A stretch of 64,000 nucleotides of DNA from Brevibacterium luteolum (GCF_013004595.1 NZ_JABEMC010000001.1:372001-436000), one strand, 5' to 3'; shown: positions 17,323-27,848, numbered from the stretch's first letter. A program made the numbers and translations. The notes: a model not told the origin generated them from the letters alone.

Positions 17323-18305
17323 CCAACGACGACACACACCTGCTCACGACCTCCAAGACCGAGGCGACGGACTCCGCTCCAGGACAGGGCGCCTCGGCGG
17401 CGGGCAAGAAGAAGTCCAAGGCGCACAAGTCCCAGCGAACGAAGGACGAGGCGCGCCTGGGCCTCCTGCTCGCCTGGCCGGCCGGAGCCGTGCTGCTGCT
17501 GGTGACCGGCTACCCGATCCTGCAGGCGGTCTACCAGTCCTTCTTCAACAAGCGGCTGACCGACCCGGACAACGCCTACTTCAACTGGGGCCTGAACTAC
17601 GTCACCGTGCTGACCGACCCGCTGTGGTGGCAGACCCTCGGGTTCACCCTGCTCATCACCGTCTTCACCGTCGCCGTCGAGCTCGTGCTCGGCTTCGCGT
17701 TCGCCGTTGTCATGCTCAACGCGCTCAAGGCCGTCCGTGGGCCGATCCGCACGATCATCCTCATCCCCTACGGCATCATCACCGTCGTCGCGGCGTTCTC
17801 CTGGAAGTACGCCTTCGACCTGGGCACCGGCTTCGTCGGCACCTGGCTGGGGATGGAGAGCTTCGACTGGTTCGGCAACTTCTGGTCCTCCTTCGCCGTC
17901 ATCTCCCTGGCAGAGATCTGGAAGACCACCCCGTTCATCTCACTGCTCATGCTCGCCGGCCTCGCCCAGATCCCCGGCGACATGCTCGAAGCAGCCACCG
18001 TCGACGGCGCCAGCCGCTGGCAGCGCCTCGTGCGGGTGACCCTGCCGAACATGAAGGCCTCGATCATGGTCGCGCTCATGTTCCGCACCCTTGAGGCCTT
18101 CCGCATCTTCGACTCGGTGTTCGTCATGACCGAGGGCGCCAACGGGACGGCCACCGTGTCCTCGCTGGCGTATGACCAGACGATCTCGCAGCTGCAGACC
18201 GGCCTCGGTTCGGCAGTATCCGTGCTGCTGTTCATCGCAGTCGGCCTCATCTGCCTGCTGTTCATCAAGGGCTTCAACGTCAACCTCGGTGCAGGGAAGG
18301 AGTAG
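17319..18305 (+). CDS. sugar ABC transporter permease (SugA/MalF-type)
   Basis: 328 residues with a 45-residue Lys-rich cytoplasmic N-terminus, then about six membrane helices. The EAA loop (EAATVDGASRWQRLVRVTLPN) that docks onto the ATPase is intact. GTG start overlapping the lipoprotein stop by 4 nt signals coupling. First of the two membrane subunits of the importer. Confidence 0.85.
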   Translation: MTNDDTHLLTTSKTEATDSAPGQGASAAGKKKSKAHKSQRTKDEARLGLLLAWPAGAVLLLVTGYPILQAVYQSFFNKRLTDPDNAYFNWGLNYVTVLTDPLWWQTLGFTLLITVFTVAVELVLGFAFAVVMLNALKAVRGPIRTIILIPYGIITVVAAFSWKYAFDLGTGFVGTWLGMESFDWFGNFWSSFAVISLAEIWKTTPFISLLMLAGLAQIPGDMLEAATVDGASRWQRLVRVTLPNMKASIMVALMFRTLEAFRIFDSVFVMTEGANGTATVSSLAYDQTISQLQTGLGSAVSVLLFIAVGLICLLFIKGFNVNLGAGKE

Positions 18306-18308
18306 GAC

Positions 18309-19157
18309 ATGGATTCCGGCAAGAAGACACCGCTGGCGACCTTCGGCTGGATCGCCGCCTTCATCCTCATCGGGCTGTGGGCGCTGTTCCCGGTGGTGTG
18401 GACCCTGTCGCTGTCGCTCAAGAGCTCAGCTGACATCTCCAACCGTCAGTTCTGGCCGACGCAGATCAGCTGGGAGAACTACGACCTCATCATCAACGGG
18501 GCGGCGCGCGACCTGTTCCTGCCGGCGCTGCGCAACTCGATCGCGATCTGCCTCATCGCCACGCTCATCGCCGTCATCCTCTCCACCCTGGCCGCCTACG
18601 CGATCGCCCGGCTGGAATTCCCCGGCAAGCGGTTCGTCCTCTACATGTCACTGGCCGTCACGGTCTTCCCGGTCATCTCGCTCGTCACCCCGCTGTTCAA
18701 CCTGTGGTCGGTCGTCGGGCTCTACGACACCTGGCTCGGCCTCATCATCCCGTACCTGTCGCTGACCCTGCCGATCTCGATCTGGACGCTGACCTCGTTC
18801 TTCCAGCAGATCCCGTGGGAGCTCGAACAGGCCGCCCAGGTCGACGGTGCGAAGTCTTTCCAGGCCTTCCGCAAGGTCATCGTCCCACTGGCTGCCCCCG
18901 GCGTGTTCACGACTGCGATCATCGCGTTCTTCATCGCCTGGAACGACTTCCTCTACGGCATCTCGCTGACCTCGACCTCAGCGGCCCGCCCGGTCCCGGC
19001 GGCGCTGTCGTTCTTCACCGGCGCCAGCCAGTTCGAGGAGCCGGCCGGTGCGATCGCCGCGGCCGCGATCGTCGTGACCATCCCGGTCATCATCATCGTC
19101 CTCGTCTTCCAGCGCCAGATCGTCTCCGGCCTGACCTCGGGTGCGGTGAAGGGATGA
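18309..19157 (+). CDS. sugar ABC transporter permease (SugB/MalG-type)
   Basis: 282 residues, six predicted membrane helices, EAA loop EQAAQVDGAKSFQAFRKVIVP near residue 175-195. Starts 3 nt after the previous permease. Second membrane subunit of the same importer. Confidence 0.85.
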   Translation: MDSGKKTPLATFGWIAAFILIGLWALFPVVWTLSLSLKSSADISNRQFWPTQISWENYDLIINGAARDLFLPALRNSIAICLIATLIAVILSTLAAYAIARLEFPGKRFVLYMSLAVTVFPVISLVTPLFNLWSVVGLYDTWLGLIIPYLSLTLPISIWTLTSFFQQIPWELEQAAQVDGAKSFQAFRKVIVPLAAPGVFTTAIIAFFIAWNDFLYGISLTSTSAARPVPAALSFFTGASQFEEPAGAIAAAAIVVTIPVIIIVLVFQRQIVSGLTSGAVKG

Positions 19158-19232
19158 CCCGCACCACCACCTCGGCAGCGGCCGGCGACCGCGCGGCACA
19201 CACAGCTTCGGCACCCCATTCAGGAGATCAAG

Positions 19233-20498
19233 ATGGCTGAAATCGAACTCAAGAACATCGTCAAGCGCTACGGCGACGGCTTCCCGGCCGTCAACGACGT
19301 GTCGCTGAGCATCGACAACGGCGAGTTCGTCATCCTCGTCGGCCCCTCCGGCTCCGGCAAGTCGACCCTGCTGCGGATGATCGTCGGCCTGGAGGACATC
19401 ACCGAAGGCGACCTGTTCATCGACGGCAAGCGGGTCAACGACCTGCCGCCGCGCGACCGCGACCTGTCGATGGTGTTCCAGAACTACGCCCTGTACCCGC
19501 ACCTGACGGTGTACGAGAACATCGCCTTCCCGCTGCGACTGAACAAGGAGCACTACGACGAGAACGAGGTGAGCGCGCGCGTCGAGCGCGCGGCGAAGAT
19601 GCTCGAACTCGGCGAGCACCTGCAGCGCAAGCCGGCCAACCTCTCCGGCGGCCAGCGCCAGCGTGTGGCGATGGGCCGGGCGATCGTCCGCGATGCCAAG
19701 GCGTTCCTGTTCGATGAGCCGCTGTCGAACCTCGATGCGAAGCTGCGCGGCCAGATGCGCACGGAGATCGCGCGCATGCAGCGCCAGCTCGGCGTCACCA
19801 CCGTCTACGTCACCCACGACCAGACCGAGGCGATGACGCTCGGCGACAAGGTCGCCGTCCTCAAGCGCGGCGCACTCCAGCAGTACGCCAGCCCGCAGGA
19901 GCTCTACCGCGAGCCGCTCAATCTCTTCGTCGCCGGCTTCATCGGCTCCCCGTCGATGAACTTCCTGCCCGTCGAGTACGTCGACGGCCGCCTCAGCTCG
20001 CCGTTCGGCGACTTCGAGCTGCCGGGCAAGCGGGCCAAGGGCCTGAAGGATGCCCCGCAGCTGCTCATCGCCGGCATCCGGCCCGAGGCCTTCCGCGATG
20101 CCACCCTCATGGACGCCGATGAGCGCGACCGCGGTGCCGTCATCACCGCGAAGGTCGACGTCACCGAATGGCTGGGCAACGAGATCTACGCCTACCTGCC
20201 CTTCGAGCCCAAGCCCGAGGTGCAGGAGGCACTCGACGAACTCGACCGCGACCTCGACGGCGAGGGCATGCGCCCGCAGGTCGTCGCCGCGCTCGAACCG
20301 AGCTCGCAGGTCCGTGAGGGCGATGACGTCGAGCTGTGGTTCGACCCGGCTGATGTCATGGTCTTCAACCCCGAGACAGGCGAGAACCTCACCCGCGATG
20401 AGGACCGCGCCCGCGAGATCAGCAAGCGCGTCGAGGAGCAGCGCAAGCGCGCACTCGAGCGCGCGCAGTCCGAAGAGGGCTCGATCGTCTCGAACTGA
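19233..20498 (+). CDS. sugar ABC transporter ATP-binding protein (SugC/UgpC/MsmK type)
   Basis: 421 residues. Walker A GPSGSGKST (37-45), Q-loop VFQNYALYPH, signature LSGGQRQRVAMGRAI, Walker B AFLFDEPLSNLD and switch His in THDQTEAMTL. The C-terminal 180 residues form the OB-like regulatory domain of MalK/UgpC relatives, ending in an extra charged helix of about 40 residues. A 75-nt gap with GGAGATCAAG separates it from the permease. Energises the importer; such ATPases can be shared by several sugar transporters. The four-gene operon lies between tuf and the S10 operon. Confidence 0.9.
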   Translation: MAEIELKNIVKRYGDGFPAVNDVSLSIDNGEFVILVGPSGSGKSTLLRMIVGLEDITEGDLFIDGKRVNDLPPRDRDLSMVFQNYALYPHLTVYENIAFPLRLNKEHYDENEVSARVERAAKMLELGEHLQRKPANLSGGQRQRVAMGRAIVRDAKAFLFDEPLSNLDAKLRGQMRTEIARMQRQLGVTTVYVTHDQTEAMTLGDKVAVLKRGALQQYASPQELYREPLNLFVAGFIGSPSMNFLPVEYVDGRLSSPFGDFELPGKRAKGLKDAPQLLIAGIRPEAFRDATLMDADERDRGAVITAKVDVTEWLGNEIYAYLPFEPKPEVQEALDELDRDLDGEGMRPQVVAALEPSSQVREGDDVELWFDPADVMVFNPETGENLTRDEDRAREISKRVEEQRKRALERAQSEEGSIVSN

Positions 20499-20528
20499 CC
20501 TGCAGCCGGCCTCGGCTGCCAACGCGTG

Positions 20529-20557
20529 AGCGCACCCGGTATCGTGCCGGGTGCGCT
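20529..20557 (+). terminator. sugar importer operon terminator
   Basis: 11-bp stem (AGCGCACCCGG and complement), 7-nt loop, followed by TCGCTG rather than a T run. Confidence 0.7.
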
Positions 20558-20663
20558 TCGCTGTCCGCGCCCGAGGTGTGACGCGCCTGCGTGCGGAAGC
20601 TCACGCGGCGCTGCCCGGTGTGGTAGGGTGCCCGATTTGCCTCCCGGTGAGCGGCTGTGACAG

Positions 20664-20669
20664 TATAGA
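20664..20669 (+). promoter_or_regulatory. possible S10 operon -10
   Basis: TATAGA; no strong -35 at 17-18 bp. If used, the rpsJ leader is about 250 nt. TAGGGT at 20624-20629 is an alternative. Confidence 0.35.
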
Positions 20670-20923
20670 CAAGTTGCGTTTTGGGCAGATGACCCCTGCA
20701 CTGCGGTCGCTGTGCCGCGAACAGCCCAGAATCGACCGGAAGAATCTGGATGATCCGGGTTCGCTTGCACCGGGCAGCCATTTGATGAATGCGCGTACGT
20801 TCAGCCGGAAGGCAAAGACGACACGCCCGACCTCGGGGGTCGGTCACAGCAAGCCGGCGCAGACCATGCGATCCGTACGGACCATGGTTGATGGCCGGAG
20901 GACCAACAGAAAGAGACGAAGCC

Positions 20924-21232
20924 ATGGCGGGACAGAAGATCCGCATTCGGCTCAAGTCGTACGACCACGCCGTCATCGACAGTGCAGCACGCAAGATCGT
21001 GGACACTGTGACGCGCGCGGGAGCTACGGTTGTGGGCCCAGTGCCGCTGCCGACGGAGAAGAACGTGTACTGCGTCATCCGTTCGCCGCACAAGTACAAG
21101 GACAGCCGCGAGCACTTCGAGATGCGCACCCACAAGCGCCTCATCGACATCGTTGACCCGACGCCGAAGGCCGTCGATTCGCTCATGCGCCTCGACCTTG
21201 CCGATGACGTCAACATCGAGATCAAGCTCTAA
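20924..21232 (+). CDS. rpsJ: 30S ribosomal protein S10
   Basis: 102 residues, standard. [19 protein letters not shown] start, then [23 protein letters not shown], the conserved extended loop. ATG at 20924; open frame extends upstream but homology begins here. First gene of the S10 operon; small-subunit head protein also able to act with NusB in antitermination. Confidence 0.98.
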   Translation: MAGQKIRIRLKSYDHAVIDSAARKIVDTVTRAGATVVGPVPLPTEKNVYCVIRSPHKYKDSREHFEMRTHKRLIDIVDPTPKAVDSLMRLDLADDVNIEIKL

Positions 21233-21241
21233 GGGGGAGTA

Positions 21242-21916
21242 ATGGCCAACACCCGTTCACAGCCGCTCCCCACCACACGTGCCGTCAAGGGCCTCATGGG
21301 CACCAAGCTCGGCATGACCCAGGTGTGGGACGAAAACGCCAACCTTGTTCCGGTCACTGTGGTCAAGGCTGACGCCAACGTCGTCACCCAGATCCGCAGC
21401 GAAGACGTCGACGGCTACTCGGCCGTCCAGCTCGGCTTCGGTGAGATCGACCCGCGCAAGGTCGACAAGCCGACCTCCGGCCACTTCGAGAAGGCCGGTG
21501 TCGCTCCGCGTCGCCACCTGGTCGAACTGCGCACCTCCGATGCTGCTGAGTATGAACTCGGCCAGGAGCTGGGCATCGACGTGTTCGAGGCCGGCGCCAA
21601 GGTCGACGTGACTGCCACCAGCAAGGGCAAGGGCACCGCTGGTGTCATGAAGCGCCACAACTTCGCCGGTGTCGGAGCCTCGCACGGCCAGCACCGCAAC
21701 CACCGCAAGGCCGGCTCGATCGGCGGGGCTGCTACCCCCGGTCGCGTCTTCAAGGGCATGCGGATGGCCGGACGCATGGGCAATGTGCGCCGCACCACCC
21801 AGAACCTGACGATCCACGCTGTCGACACCGACAACAACCTGCTCCTCATCAAGGGCGCCGTCCCCGGCCCCAAGGGAGCAGTCGTGCTCGTTCGCTCCGC
21901 AGCGAAGGAGGCCTGA
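21242..21916 (+). CDS. rplC: 50S ribosomal protein L3
   Basis: 224 residues. Early assembly protein whose long loop reaches the peptidyl transferase centre. [13 protein letters not shown] at the N-terminus and the loop [27 protein letters not shown] are typical. AGGGGGA lies 4 nt before the ATG. S10 operon, 9 nt after rpsJ. Confidence 0.98.
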   Translation: MANTRSQPLPTTRAVKGLMGTKLGMTQVWDENANLVPVTVVKADANVVTQIRSEDVDGYSAVQLGFGEIDPRKVDKPTSGHFEKAGVAPRRHLVELRTSDAAEYELGQELGIDVFEAGAKVDVTATSKGKGTAGVMKRHNFAGVGASHGQHRNHRKAGSIGGAATPGRVFKGMRMAGRMGNVRRTTQNLTIHAVDTDNNLLLIKGAVPGPKGAVVLVRSAAKEA

Positions 21917-21921
21917 GAGAG

Positions 21922-22599
21922 ATGACTGAAACCAAGACCATCGACGTCCTCGACGCCGCCGGCAAGAAGTCCGGATCCGCTGAGCTGCCCGCAGCAGTCT
22001 TCGGCATCCAGACCAATGTGCCGCTCATCCACCAGGTTGTGGTGGCTCAGATGGCTGCCGCACGTCAGGGCACCCACAAGACCAAGACCCGCGCTGAAGT
22101 GCGCGGCGGCGGCCGCAAGCCGTACCGCCAGAAGGGCACCGGCAACGCCCGCCAGGGTTCGATCCGCGCACCGCAGTACGCCGGCGGCGGCATCGTCCAC
22201 GGCCCGGTGCCGCGTGACTACTCGCAGCGCACCCCCAAGAAGATGAAGGCCGCTGCCCTGCGCGGCGCCCTGTCCGACCGCGCCCGCCTCGACCAGATCT
22301 TCGTGGTCAGCGCTCTCGTCGACGGTGAGAAGCCCTCGACGAAGCAGGCACGCGCAGCCCTGGAGAACATCTCGACACGGCCGAACAAGCTCGTGGTGAT
22401 CGAGCGCGGTGATGACCTCACCGAGCGCAGCGTGCGCAACCTGCCCAAGGTTCACGTGCTCACTGCCGAACAGCTCAACACCTACGACGTCCTCATGGCT
22501 GACGACATCGTCTTCACCGAAGCCGCTCTGCAGCGCTTCCTCGACATGTCGGCCGCTAAGAAGACCACGGCTGAGTCCGGTGAGGAGGAAGCCAAATGA
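21922..22599 (+). CDS. rplD: 50S ribosomal protein L4
   Basis: 225 residues. Lines the exit tunnel with its loop ([24 protein letters not shown]). C-terminus has a short Glu/Lys-rich extension. Starts 5 nt after rplC and overlaps rplW by 4 nt (ATGA). Confidence 0.97.
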   Translation: MTETKTIDVLDAAGKKSGSAELPAAVFGIQTNVPLIHQVVVAQMAAARQGTHKTKTRAEVRGGGRKPYRQKGTGNARQGSIRAPQYAGGGIVHGPVPRDYSQRTPKKMKAAALRGALSDRARLDQIFVVSALVDGEKPSTKQARAALENISTRPNKLVVIERGDDLTERSVRNLPKVHVLTAEQLNTYDVLMADDIVFTEAALQRFLDMSAAKKTTAESGEEEAK

Positions 22600-22895
22600 G
22601 CGTCACGTTCAAGGACCCACGCGACATCATCATCGCGCCCGTCGTGTCTGAGAAGACCTACGCGCTGATGGACGAAGGCAAGTACACCTTCCTGGTGGAC
22701 CCGCGTTCGAACAAGACAGAGATCAAGTACGCAATCGAATCGATCTTCGGTGTCAAGGTGGCATCGGTGAACACCCTCAACCGTGAGGGCAAGCGCCGCC
22801 GCACCCGCACCGGCTGGGGCAAGCGCAATGACACCAAGCGTGCCATCGTCGCCCTCAAGGAAGGTTCGATCGACATTTTCGGCGGATCGCTCTAA
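22596..22895 (+). CDS. rplW: 50S ribosomal protein L23
   Basis: 99 residues, standard. Tunnel-exit protein that docks trigger factor and [23 protein letters not shown] and [17 protein letters not shown] are family hallmarks. ATG overlaps the rplD stop. Confidence 0.97.
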   Translation: MSVTFKDPRDIIIAPVVSEKTYALMDEGKYTFLVDPRSNKTEIKYAIESIFGVKVASVNTLNREGKRRRTRTGWGKRNDTKRAIVALKEGSIDIFGGSL

Positions 22896-22927
22896 GAGCG
22901 GTCAGACCTGAAGAAGGATAGAGACTC

Positions 22928-23764
22928 ATGGGAATCCGTAAGCACAAGCCGACGACCCCGGGCCGCCGCGGCTCATCGGTCGCCGACTTTGTAGAAGTGA
23001 CCCGGTCTACGCCGGAGAAGTCGCTTCTGCGTCCGCTGCCCAAGAAGGGCGGACGCAACAGCCAGGGACGCATCACGACCCGCCACCAGGGCGGAGGCCA
23101 CAAGCGCCAGTACCGTGTCATCGACTTCCGTCGCCATGACAAGGACGGCGTGCCGGCACGTGTTGCGCACATCGAATACGATCCGAACCGCACGGCTCGC
23201 ATCGCGCTGCTGCACTACGCAGACGGGGAGAAGCGCTACATCATCGCCCCGGACAAGCTCAAGCAGAACGACCGCATCGAAGCCGGACCGTCGGCTGACA
23301 TCAAGCCGGGCAACAACCTCGCACTGCGCAACATCCCGGTCGGTACCGTGGTCCACGCAGTCGAGCTGCGTCCGGGCGGCGGTGCGAAGATCGCCCGCTC
23401 CGCCGGCGCATCGGTTCAGCTCGTCGCCAAGTACGGCCCCTACGCTCAGCTGCGTATGCCGTCGGGCGAAATCCGCAACGTCGACGCCCGCTGCCGTGCC
23501 ACGGTCGGCGAGGTCGGCAACGCCGAGCAGTCCAACATCAGCTGGGGCAAGGCCGGCCGTATGCGGTGGAAGGGCAAGCGCCCGACCGTCCGCGGTGTCG
23601 TCATGAACCCGGTGGACCACCCGCATGGTGGTGGCGAGGGCAAGACCTCCGGTGGCCGTCACCCGGTCAGCCCGTGGGGTCAGCCGGAAGGCCGTACCCG
23701 CCGCCCCAACAAGGAAAGCGACAAGCTCATCGTGCGTCGCCGCCGTACCGGCAAGAAGCGTTGA
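22928..23764 (+). CDS. rplB: 50S ribosomal protein L2
   Basis: 278 residues, standard. Near the peptidyl transferase centre and needed for subunit joining. [17 protein letters not shown], and the C-terminal [16 protein letters not shown] containing the conserved histidine. AAGGAT precedes the ATG. Confidence 0.98.
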   Translation: MGIRKHKPTTPGRRGSSVADFVEVTRSTPEKSLLRPLPKKGGRNSQGRITTRHQGGGHKRQYRVIDFRRHDKDGVPARVAHIEYDPNRTARIALLHYADGEKRYIIAPDKLKQNDRIEAGPSADIKPGNNLALRNIPVGTVVHAVELRPGGGAKIARSAGASVQLVAKYGPYAQLRMPSGEIRNVDARCRATVGEVGNAEQSNISWGKAGRMRWKGKRPTVRGVVMNPVDHPHGGGEGKTSGGRHPVSPWGQPEGRTRRPNKESDKLIVRRRRTGKKR

Positions 23765-23779
23765 TAGGGAGCCTGAAAC

Positions 23780-24061
23780 ATGCCTCGTAGTCTGAAAAAG
23801 GGCCCCTTCGTTGACGAGCACCTCTTCAAGAAGGTTGATGCTCAGAACGAAAAGGGCACCAAGAACGTCATCAAGACGTGGTCCCGTCGCTCGATGATCA
23901 TCCCGGACTTCCTGGGACACACGATCGCCGTGCACGACGGACGCAAGCACGTTCCGGTGTTCATCACCGAATCCATGGTCGGGCACAAGCTCGGCGAATT
24001 CGCCCCGACGCGGACGTTCCGCGGCCACGACAAGGACGATCGGAAGGGCAAGCGCCGCTGA
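23780..24061 (+). CDS. rpsS: 30S ribosomal protein S19
   Basis: 93 residues. [15 protein letters not shown] start and [17 protein letters not shown] are characteristic. Head protein contacting S13 and the A-site tRNA region. Sits between rplB and rplV. Confidence 0.97.
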   Translation: MPRSLKKGPFVDEHLFKKVDAQNEKGTKNVIKTWSRRSMIIPDFLGHTIAVHDGRKHVPVFITESMVGHKLGEFAPTRTFRGHDKDDRKGKRR

Positions 24062-24100
24062 GGCGCTGCCTGACGATCGGCAGAGAGAAAGAAGGAAACG

Positions 24101-24484
24101 ATGGAAGCCACGGCGAAAGCACGCTACCTGCGTGTCACGCCTCAGAAGGCTCGTCGCGTCGTTGACCTCATTCGTGGTCAGCAGGCGACCGAAGCCCTCG
24201 CGGTGCTGAAGTTTGCAGAGCAGTCGGCCTCCGAACCGATCTACAAGCTGGTCTCCTCCGGCATCGCCAATGCGCGTGTCAAGGCAGACAAGCTCGGTGA
24301 GGCCTTCAACGAAGACGACCTGGTCATCTCCGAAGCATTCGTAGATGAAGGACCGATCATGAAGCGGTTCCGCCCGCGTGCCCAGGGGCGCGCCGGTCGC
24401 ATCAACAAGCGCACCAGCCACATCACCGTGGTGCTCGCATCCGGTGATGACGCCAGCGCTGACGGACGGAAGGAAGACCGCTGA
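24101..24484 (+). CDS. rplV: 50S ribosomal protein L22
   Basis: 127 residues. Tunnel-lining protein; the beta hairpin [22 protein letters not shown] carries the macrolide-relevant loop in wild-type form. Stop overlaps the rpsC start (TGATG). Confidence 0.97.
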   Translation: MEATAKARYLRVTPQKARRVVDLIRGQQATEALAVLKFAEQSASEPIYKLVSSGIANARVKADKLGEAFNEDDLVISEAFVDEGPIMKRFRPRAQGRAGRINKRTSHITVVLASGDDASADGRKEDR

Positions 24485-25305
24485 TGGGCCAGAAGATCAA
24501 TCCCAATGGATTCCGTCTCGGAATCACCACCGACCACAAGTCCAAGTGGTTCGCCGACTCGACCAAGCCGGGTCAGCGCTACAAGGACTACGTCGGTGAA
24601 GACGTCAAGATCCGCGCGATGCTCTCCGATGGACTCGAGCGCGCCGGCATCTCGAAGGTCAACATCGAGCGCACCCGCGACCGTGTGCGCGTCGACATCC
24701 ACACCGCCCGCCCGGGCATCGTCATCGGGCGTCGCGGCGCGGAAGCCGACCGCATCCGCGGCAAGCTCGAGAAGCTGACCGGCAAGCAGATCCAGCTCAA
24801 CATCCTCGAGGTCAAGAACCCCGAGATCGACGCACAGCTCGTCGCCCAGGGTGTTGCCGAGCAGCTCGCCAGCCGCGTGGCCTTCCGCCGCGCAATGCGC
24901 AAGGCGATCCAGTCGGCACAGCGCGCTGGCGCCAAGGGCATCCGCGTGCAGTGCTCGGGCCGCCTCGGCGGTGCTGAGATGAGCCGTTCGGAGTTCTACC
25001 GCGAAGGCCGTGTGCCGCTGCACACCCTGCGCGCGAACATCGACTTCGGCCTGTACGAAGCGCACACCACCTTCGGCCGCATCGGCGTGAAGGTCTGGAT
25101 CTACAAGGGCGACATGACCGACAAGGAGCTCGCCGCACAGGAAGCTGCACAGCCGAGCCCCCGCGGAGGACGCGGTGGACGCGGCGGTCGCGGTGGACGC
25201 GGCGGTCGCGGTCGCGGCGGCGAACGTCGCAACGACGCCCAGCAGAAGAAGAACGACAACACTGCCGACGCAGCTCCGGCTGCACAGGCCGGATCGGAGG
25301 GCTGA
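24484..25305 (+). CDS. rpsC: 30S ribosomal protein S3 with RGG-rich C-terminal tail
   Basis: 273 residues. KH domain ([20 protein letters not shown]) and C-terminal domain of S3, which lines the mRNA entry channel and takes part in the ribosome's helicase activity. From about residue 225 the protein ends in a run of GRGG units followed by an acidic/Ala-rich tail, some 50 residues beyond the E. coli protein. Similar tails occur in other actinobacteria. Translationally coupled to rplV. Confidence 0.97.
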   Translation: MGQKINPNGFRLGITTDHKSKWFADSTKPGQRYKDYVGEDVKIRAMLSDGLERAGISKVNIERTRDRVRVDIHTARPGIVIGRRGAEADRIRGKLEKLTGKQIQLNILEVKNPEIDAQLVAQGVAEQLASRVAFRRAMRKAIQSAQRAGAKGIRVQCSGRLGGAEMSRSEFYREGRVPLHTLRANIDFGLYEAHTTFGRIGVKVWIYKGDMTDKELAAQEAAQPSPRGGRGGRGGRGGRGGRGRGGERRNDAQQKKNDNTADAAPAAQAGSEG

Positions 25306-25307
25306 TC

Positions 25308-25724
25308 ATGCTGATCCCTCGCCGAGTGAAATACCGCAAGCAGCACCACCCCAAGCGGCGTGGACTGGCGACCGGCGGCACGACCGTGGCGTTCGGTGAC
25401 TACGGCATCCAGGCTCTCGAGCCGGCCTACGTCACCAACCGTCAGATCGAGGCTGCGCGTATCGCCATGACCCGTCACATCAAGCGTGGCGGCAAGGTCT
25501 GGATCAACATCTACCCGGACCGCCCGCTGACCAAGAAGCCGGCCGAAACCCGTATGGGTTCCGGTAAGGGCTCGCCGGAGTGGTGGGTTGCAAACGTCAA
25601 GCCGGGTCGCATCATGTTTGAGATCGCCGGCGTTTCGGAAGAAGTGGCACGCGAGGCCCTGCGCCTGGCCATCCACAAGCTTCCGCTCAAGGCTCGCATC
25701 GTGTCGCGTGAAGGTGGTGAATGA
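25308..25724 (+). CDS. rplP: 50S ribosomal protein L16
   Basis: 138 residues, standard. [19 protein letters not shown] start; [22 protein letters not shown] near the A-site tRNA elbow contact. Starts 2 nt after rpsC. Confidence 0.98.
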   Translation: MLIPRRVKYRKQHHPKRRGLATGGTTVAFGDYGIQALEPAYVTNRQIEAARIAMTRHIKRGGKVWINIYPDRPLTKKPAETRMGSGKGSPEWWVANVKPGRIMFEIAGVSEEVAREALRLAIHKLPLKARIVSREGGE

Positions 25725-25978
25725 CAATGGCGATCGGTTCCAAGGAACTCAACATGGACGCCCTCGACGGCTTCGACAATGACCGTCTTGTCGAAGAACT
25801 GAAGAAGGCCAAGGCCGAACTGTTCAACCTCCGGTTCCAGTCCGCCACTGGTCAGCTCGAAAGCCACGGACGCCTCAAGGCTGTCCGGCGCGACATCGCA
25901 CGGATCTACACCGTGTTGCGTGAGCGCGAGCTCGAGATCCGCTCGAACCCGGCAGCTGCCAAGGAAGAGGATAAGTAA
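25721..25978 (+). CDS. rpmC: 50S ribosomal protein L29
   Basis: 85 residues from the ATG at 25721, which overlaps the rplP stop (ATGA); a second ATG at 25727 gives 83 residues and better spacing to GGTGG, so either may be used. Core [43 protein letters not shown] is typical. Slightly longer than most L29 at both ends. Confidence 0.95.
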   Translation: MTMAIGSKELNMDALDGFDNDRLVEELKKAKAELFNLRFQSATGQLESHGRLKAVRRDIARIYTVLRERELEIRSNPAAAKEEDK

Positions 25979-26274
25979 TGGCCGAGCAGAAGACTCAGCC
26001 GGCACAGGCTGAAGCCGCTCCGGAACGCGGGTCGCGCAAGACCGCTCGCGGCTACGTCGTTTCGGACAAGATGAACAAGACCATCGTCGTCGAGGTCGAA
26101 GACCGCAAGATGCACCGCCTCTACGGCAAGATCATGCGCACGACGAGCAAGCTCAAGGCACACGACGAGGACAACACCGCCGGCATCGGCGACCTCGTCC
26201 GCATTGCCGAGACCCGTCCGCTGTCAGCCACCAAGCGCTGGCGTCTCGTTGAAATCATCGAGCGCGCCAAGTAA
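25978..26274 (+). CDS. rpsQ: 30S ribosomal protein S17
   Basis: 98 residues including a 20-residue Gln/Ala/Glu-rich N-terminal extension before the OB-fold core [25 protein letters not shown] overlaps the rpmC stop (TAATG). A strong hairpin follows, separating S10 and spc segments. Confidence 0.97.
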   Translation: MAEQKTQPAQAEAAPERGSRKTARGYVVSDKMNKTIVVEVEDRKMHRLYGKIMRTTSKLKAHDEDNTAGIGDLVRIAETRPLSATKRWRLVEIIERAK

Positions 26275-26293
26275 GATGGTGTGGTTTGCTCGT

Positions 26294-26320
26294 CGAGGCA
26301 CCGGTTTACCCGGTGCCTCG
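26294..26320 (+). promoter_or_regulatory. rpsQ-rplN hairpin (attenuator-like)
   Basis: Perfect 11-bp stem CGAGGCACCGG/CCGGTGCCTCG, loop TTTAC, no T tract. It lies 20 nt after rpsQ in a 196-nt gap, the longest inside the ribosomal cluster, so it may partly end the S10 transcript before a separate spc promoter. Confidence 0.5.
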
Positions 26321-26470
26321 GCGGGCGTCCAGCTCAGCTGAAGCCCCATCACCCTCCCGGTCCCGCCTTATCCGCGGCGGCCACCGGGCTTGGGGCGGAC
26401 ATCAAGTAAACAGACGTTCCGTCAGGCTCATCAGATCGGTGAGAACCGACGCGACGACAGGAGAGAACAA

Positions 26471-26839
26471 GTGATCCAGCAGGAGTCGCGACTCAAAGTC
26501 GCCGACAACACCGGTGCCAAGGAGATCCTGGCCATCCGGATTCTCGGCGGTTCAGGTCGACGTTACGCCGGAATCGGCGACACCATCGTCGCCACCGTCA
26601 AGGACGCTATTCCCGGTGGCAACGTCAAGAAGGGCGATGTGGTCAAGGCCGTCATCGTCCGCACCCGCAAGGAACGCCGTCGCAACGACGGCTCGTACAT
26701 TTCGTTCGACGAGAACGCAGCTGTCATCCTCAAGACCGACGGCGAGCCCCGTGGAACCCGTATCTTCGGACCGGTCGGTCGCGAGCTGCGCGACAAGAAG
26801 TTCATGAAGATCATCTCGCTCGCTCCGGAGGTGCTGTGA
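26471..26839 (+). CDS. rplN: 50S ribosomal protein L14
   Basis: 122 residues, standard. GTG start ([18 protein letters not shown]) with AGGAGA about 8 nt upstream; the open frame continues upstream but homology starts here. Forms the L14-L19 intersubunit bridge. Begins the spc-type group. Confidence 0.97.
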   Translation: MIQQESRLKVADNTGAKEILAIRILGGSGRRYAGIGDTIVATVKDAIPGGNVKKGDVVKAVIVRTRKERRRNDGSYISFDENAAVILKTDGEPRGTRIFGPVGRELRDKKFMKIISLAPEVL

Positions 26840-26841
26840 GT

Positions 26842-27210
26842 ATGGCGAACAAGCTCAAGATCAAGAAGGGCGACCTCGTCCAGGTCATCTCGGGTGCTCG
26901 TCAGGAGCGCGGGGGCGACCGCGGCAAGCAGGGCAAGGTTCTGGCTGTCTTCCCGGACACCAACCGTGTCCTCGTCGAAGGCGTCAACCGCGTGAGCAAG
27001 CACAAGCGCGCCGGACAGACCGCCTCGGGCGCAACCGCCGGCGGCATCGAGATCCACGAAGCGCCGATCCACATTTCCAACGTCATGCTCGTCGACCCGA
27101 CGGACAACAAGCCGACTCGCGTGGGATACCGCGAAGAGGTCGTTGACCGCGATGGTCGCAAGCGCACCGTGCGGGTCCGCATCTCGCGCCGGACCGGGGA
27201 GGACATCTGA
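26842..27210 (+). CDS. rplX: 50S ribosomal protein L24
   Basis: 122 residues from the ATG at 26842; the in-frame GTG at 26836 would overlap the rplN stop but leaves only 2 nt after GGAGGTG (26827-26833), whereas the ATG leaves 8 nt. KOW motif [13 protein letters not shown] and [12 protein letters not shown]. Assembly initiator protein of the 50S subunit. Confidence 0.96.
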   Translation: MANKLKIKKGDLVQVISGARQERGGDRGKQGKVLAVFPDTNRVLVEGVNRVSKHKRAGQTASGATAGGIEIHEAPIHISNVMLVDPTDNKPTRVGYREEVVDRDGRKRTVRVRISRRTGEDI

Positions 27211-27782
27211 TGACTGACACCACTGTGCAGAACCGTCCCCTGCCGCGTCTCAAGCAGGTCTACCGCGAAGAGATCGTGGCAAAGCTGCAGGACGAGTTCG
27301 GCTACGCCAACCCGATGCAGGTTCCGACGCTGACCAAGGTCGTCGTCAACATGGGTGTCGGAGACGCCGCCCGTGACTCGAAGCTCATCGAAGGCGCGAT
27401 CCGCGACCTGACCCTCATCACCGGTCAGAAGCCGGTCGTGACGAAGGCCAAGAAGTCGATCGCCCAGTTCAAGCTGCGTGAAGGACAGCCCATCGGCGCA
27501 CACGTCACCATGCGCGGCGCCCGCATGTGGGAGTTCCTCGACCGCGTCGTCTCGCTGGCTCTGCCGCGTATCCGCGACTTCCGCGGGCTCTCGGACCGCC
27601 AGTTCGACGGCAACGGCAACTACACGTTCGGCCTGACCGAGCAGTCGATGTTCCACGAGATCAACCAGGATGCCATCGACCGCGTGCGCGGCATGGACAT
27701 CACGGTTGTCACCACCGCCAAGACCGACGACGAAGGCCGTGCGCTGCTCCGCCACCTCGGCTTCCCGTTCAAGACCAACTAA
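27210..27782 (+). CDS. rplE: 50S ribosomal protein L5
   Basis: 190 residues. 5S rRNA-binding protein. Conserved [30 protein letters not shown] and [11 protein letters not shown]. Coupled to rplX (TGATG). In many actinobacteria rpsN follows; here the next gene, 66 nt on, is rpsH. Confidence 0.97.
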   Translation: MTDTTVQNRPLPRLKQVYREEIVAKLQDEFGYANPMQVPTLTKVVVNMGVGDAARDSKLIEGAIRDLTLITGQKPVVTKAKKSIAQFKLREGQPIGAHVTMRGARMWEFLDRVVSLALPRIRDFRGLSDRQFDGNGNYTFGLTEQSMFHEINQDAIDRVRGMDITVVTTAKTDDEGRALLRHLGFPFKTN

Positions 27783-27848
27783 GCACTACGTTGCAGGTCC
27801 GGCCGGACACCCGGCAGGAAACCGCAACGAGGAAGGGCAGAAGCCCAC

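Larger units (their letters stand above)
20499..20923 (+). other. S10 operon upstream region and structured leader
   Basis: 425 bp without a gene. Contains the importer terminator (20529-20557), a degenerate copy of the dispersed motif (CCGCGCCCGAGGTG, 20565-20578), a TATAGA -10 candidate (20664-20669), and a foldable leader: GCGAAC 20717-20722 pairs with GTTCGC 20759-20764, enclosing CCGGA 20736-20740 paired with TCCGG 20754-20758. The rest up to rpsJ shows nothing I recognise. Confidence 0.45.
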
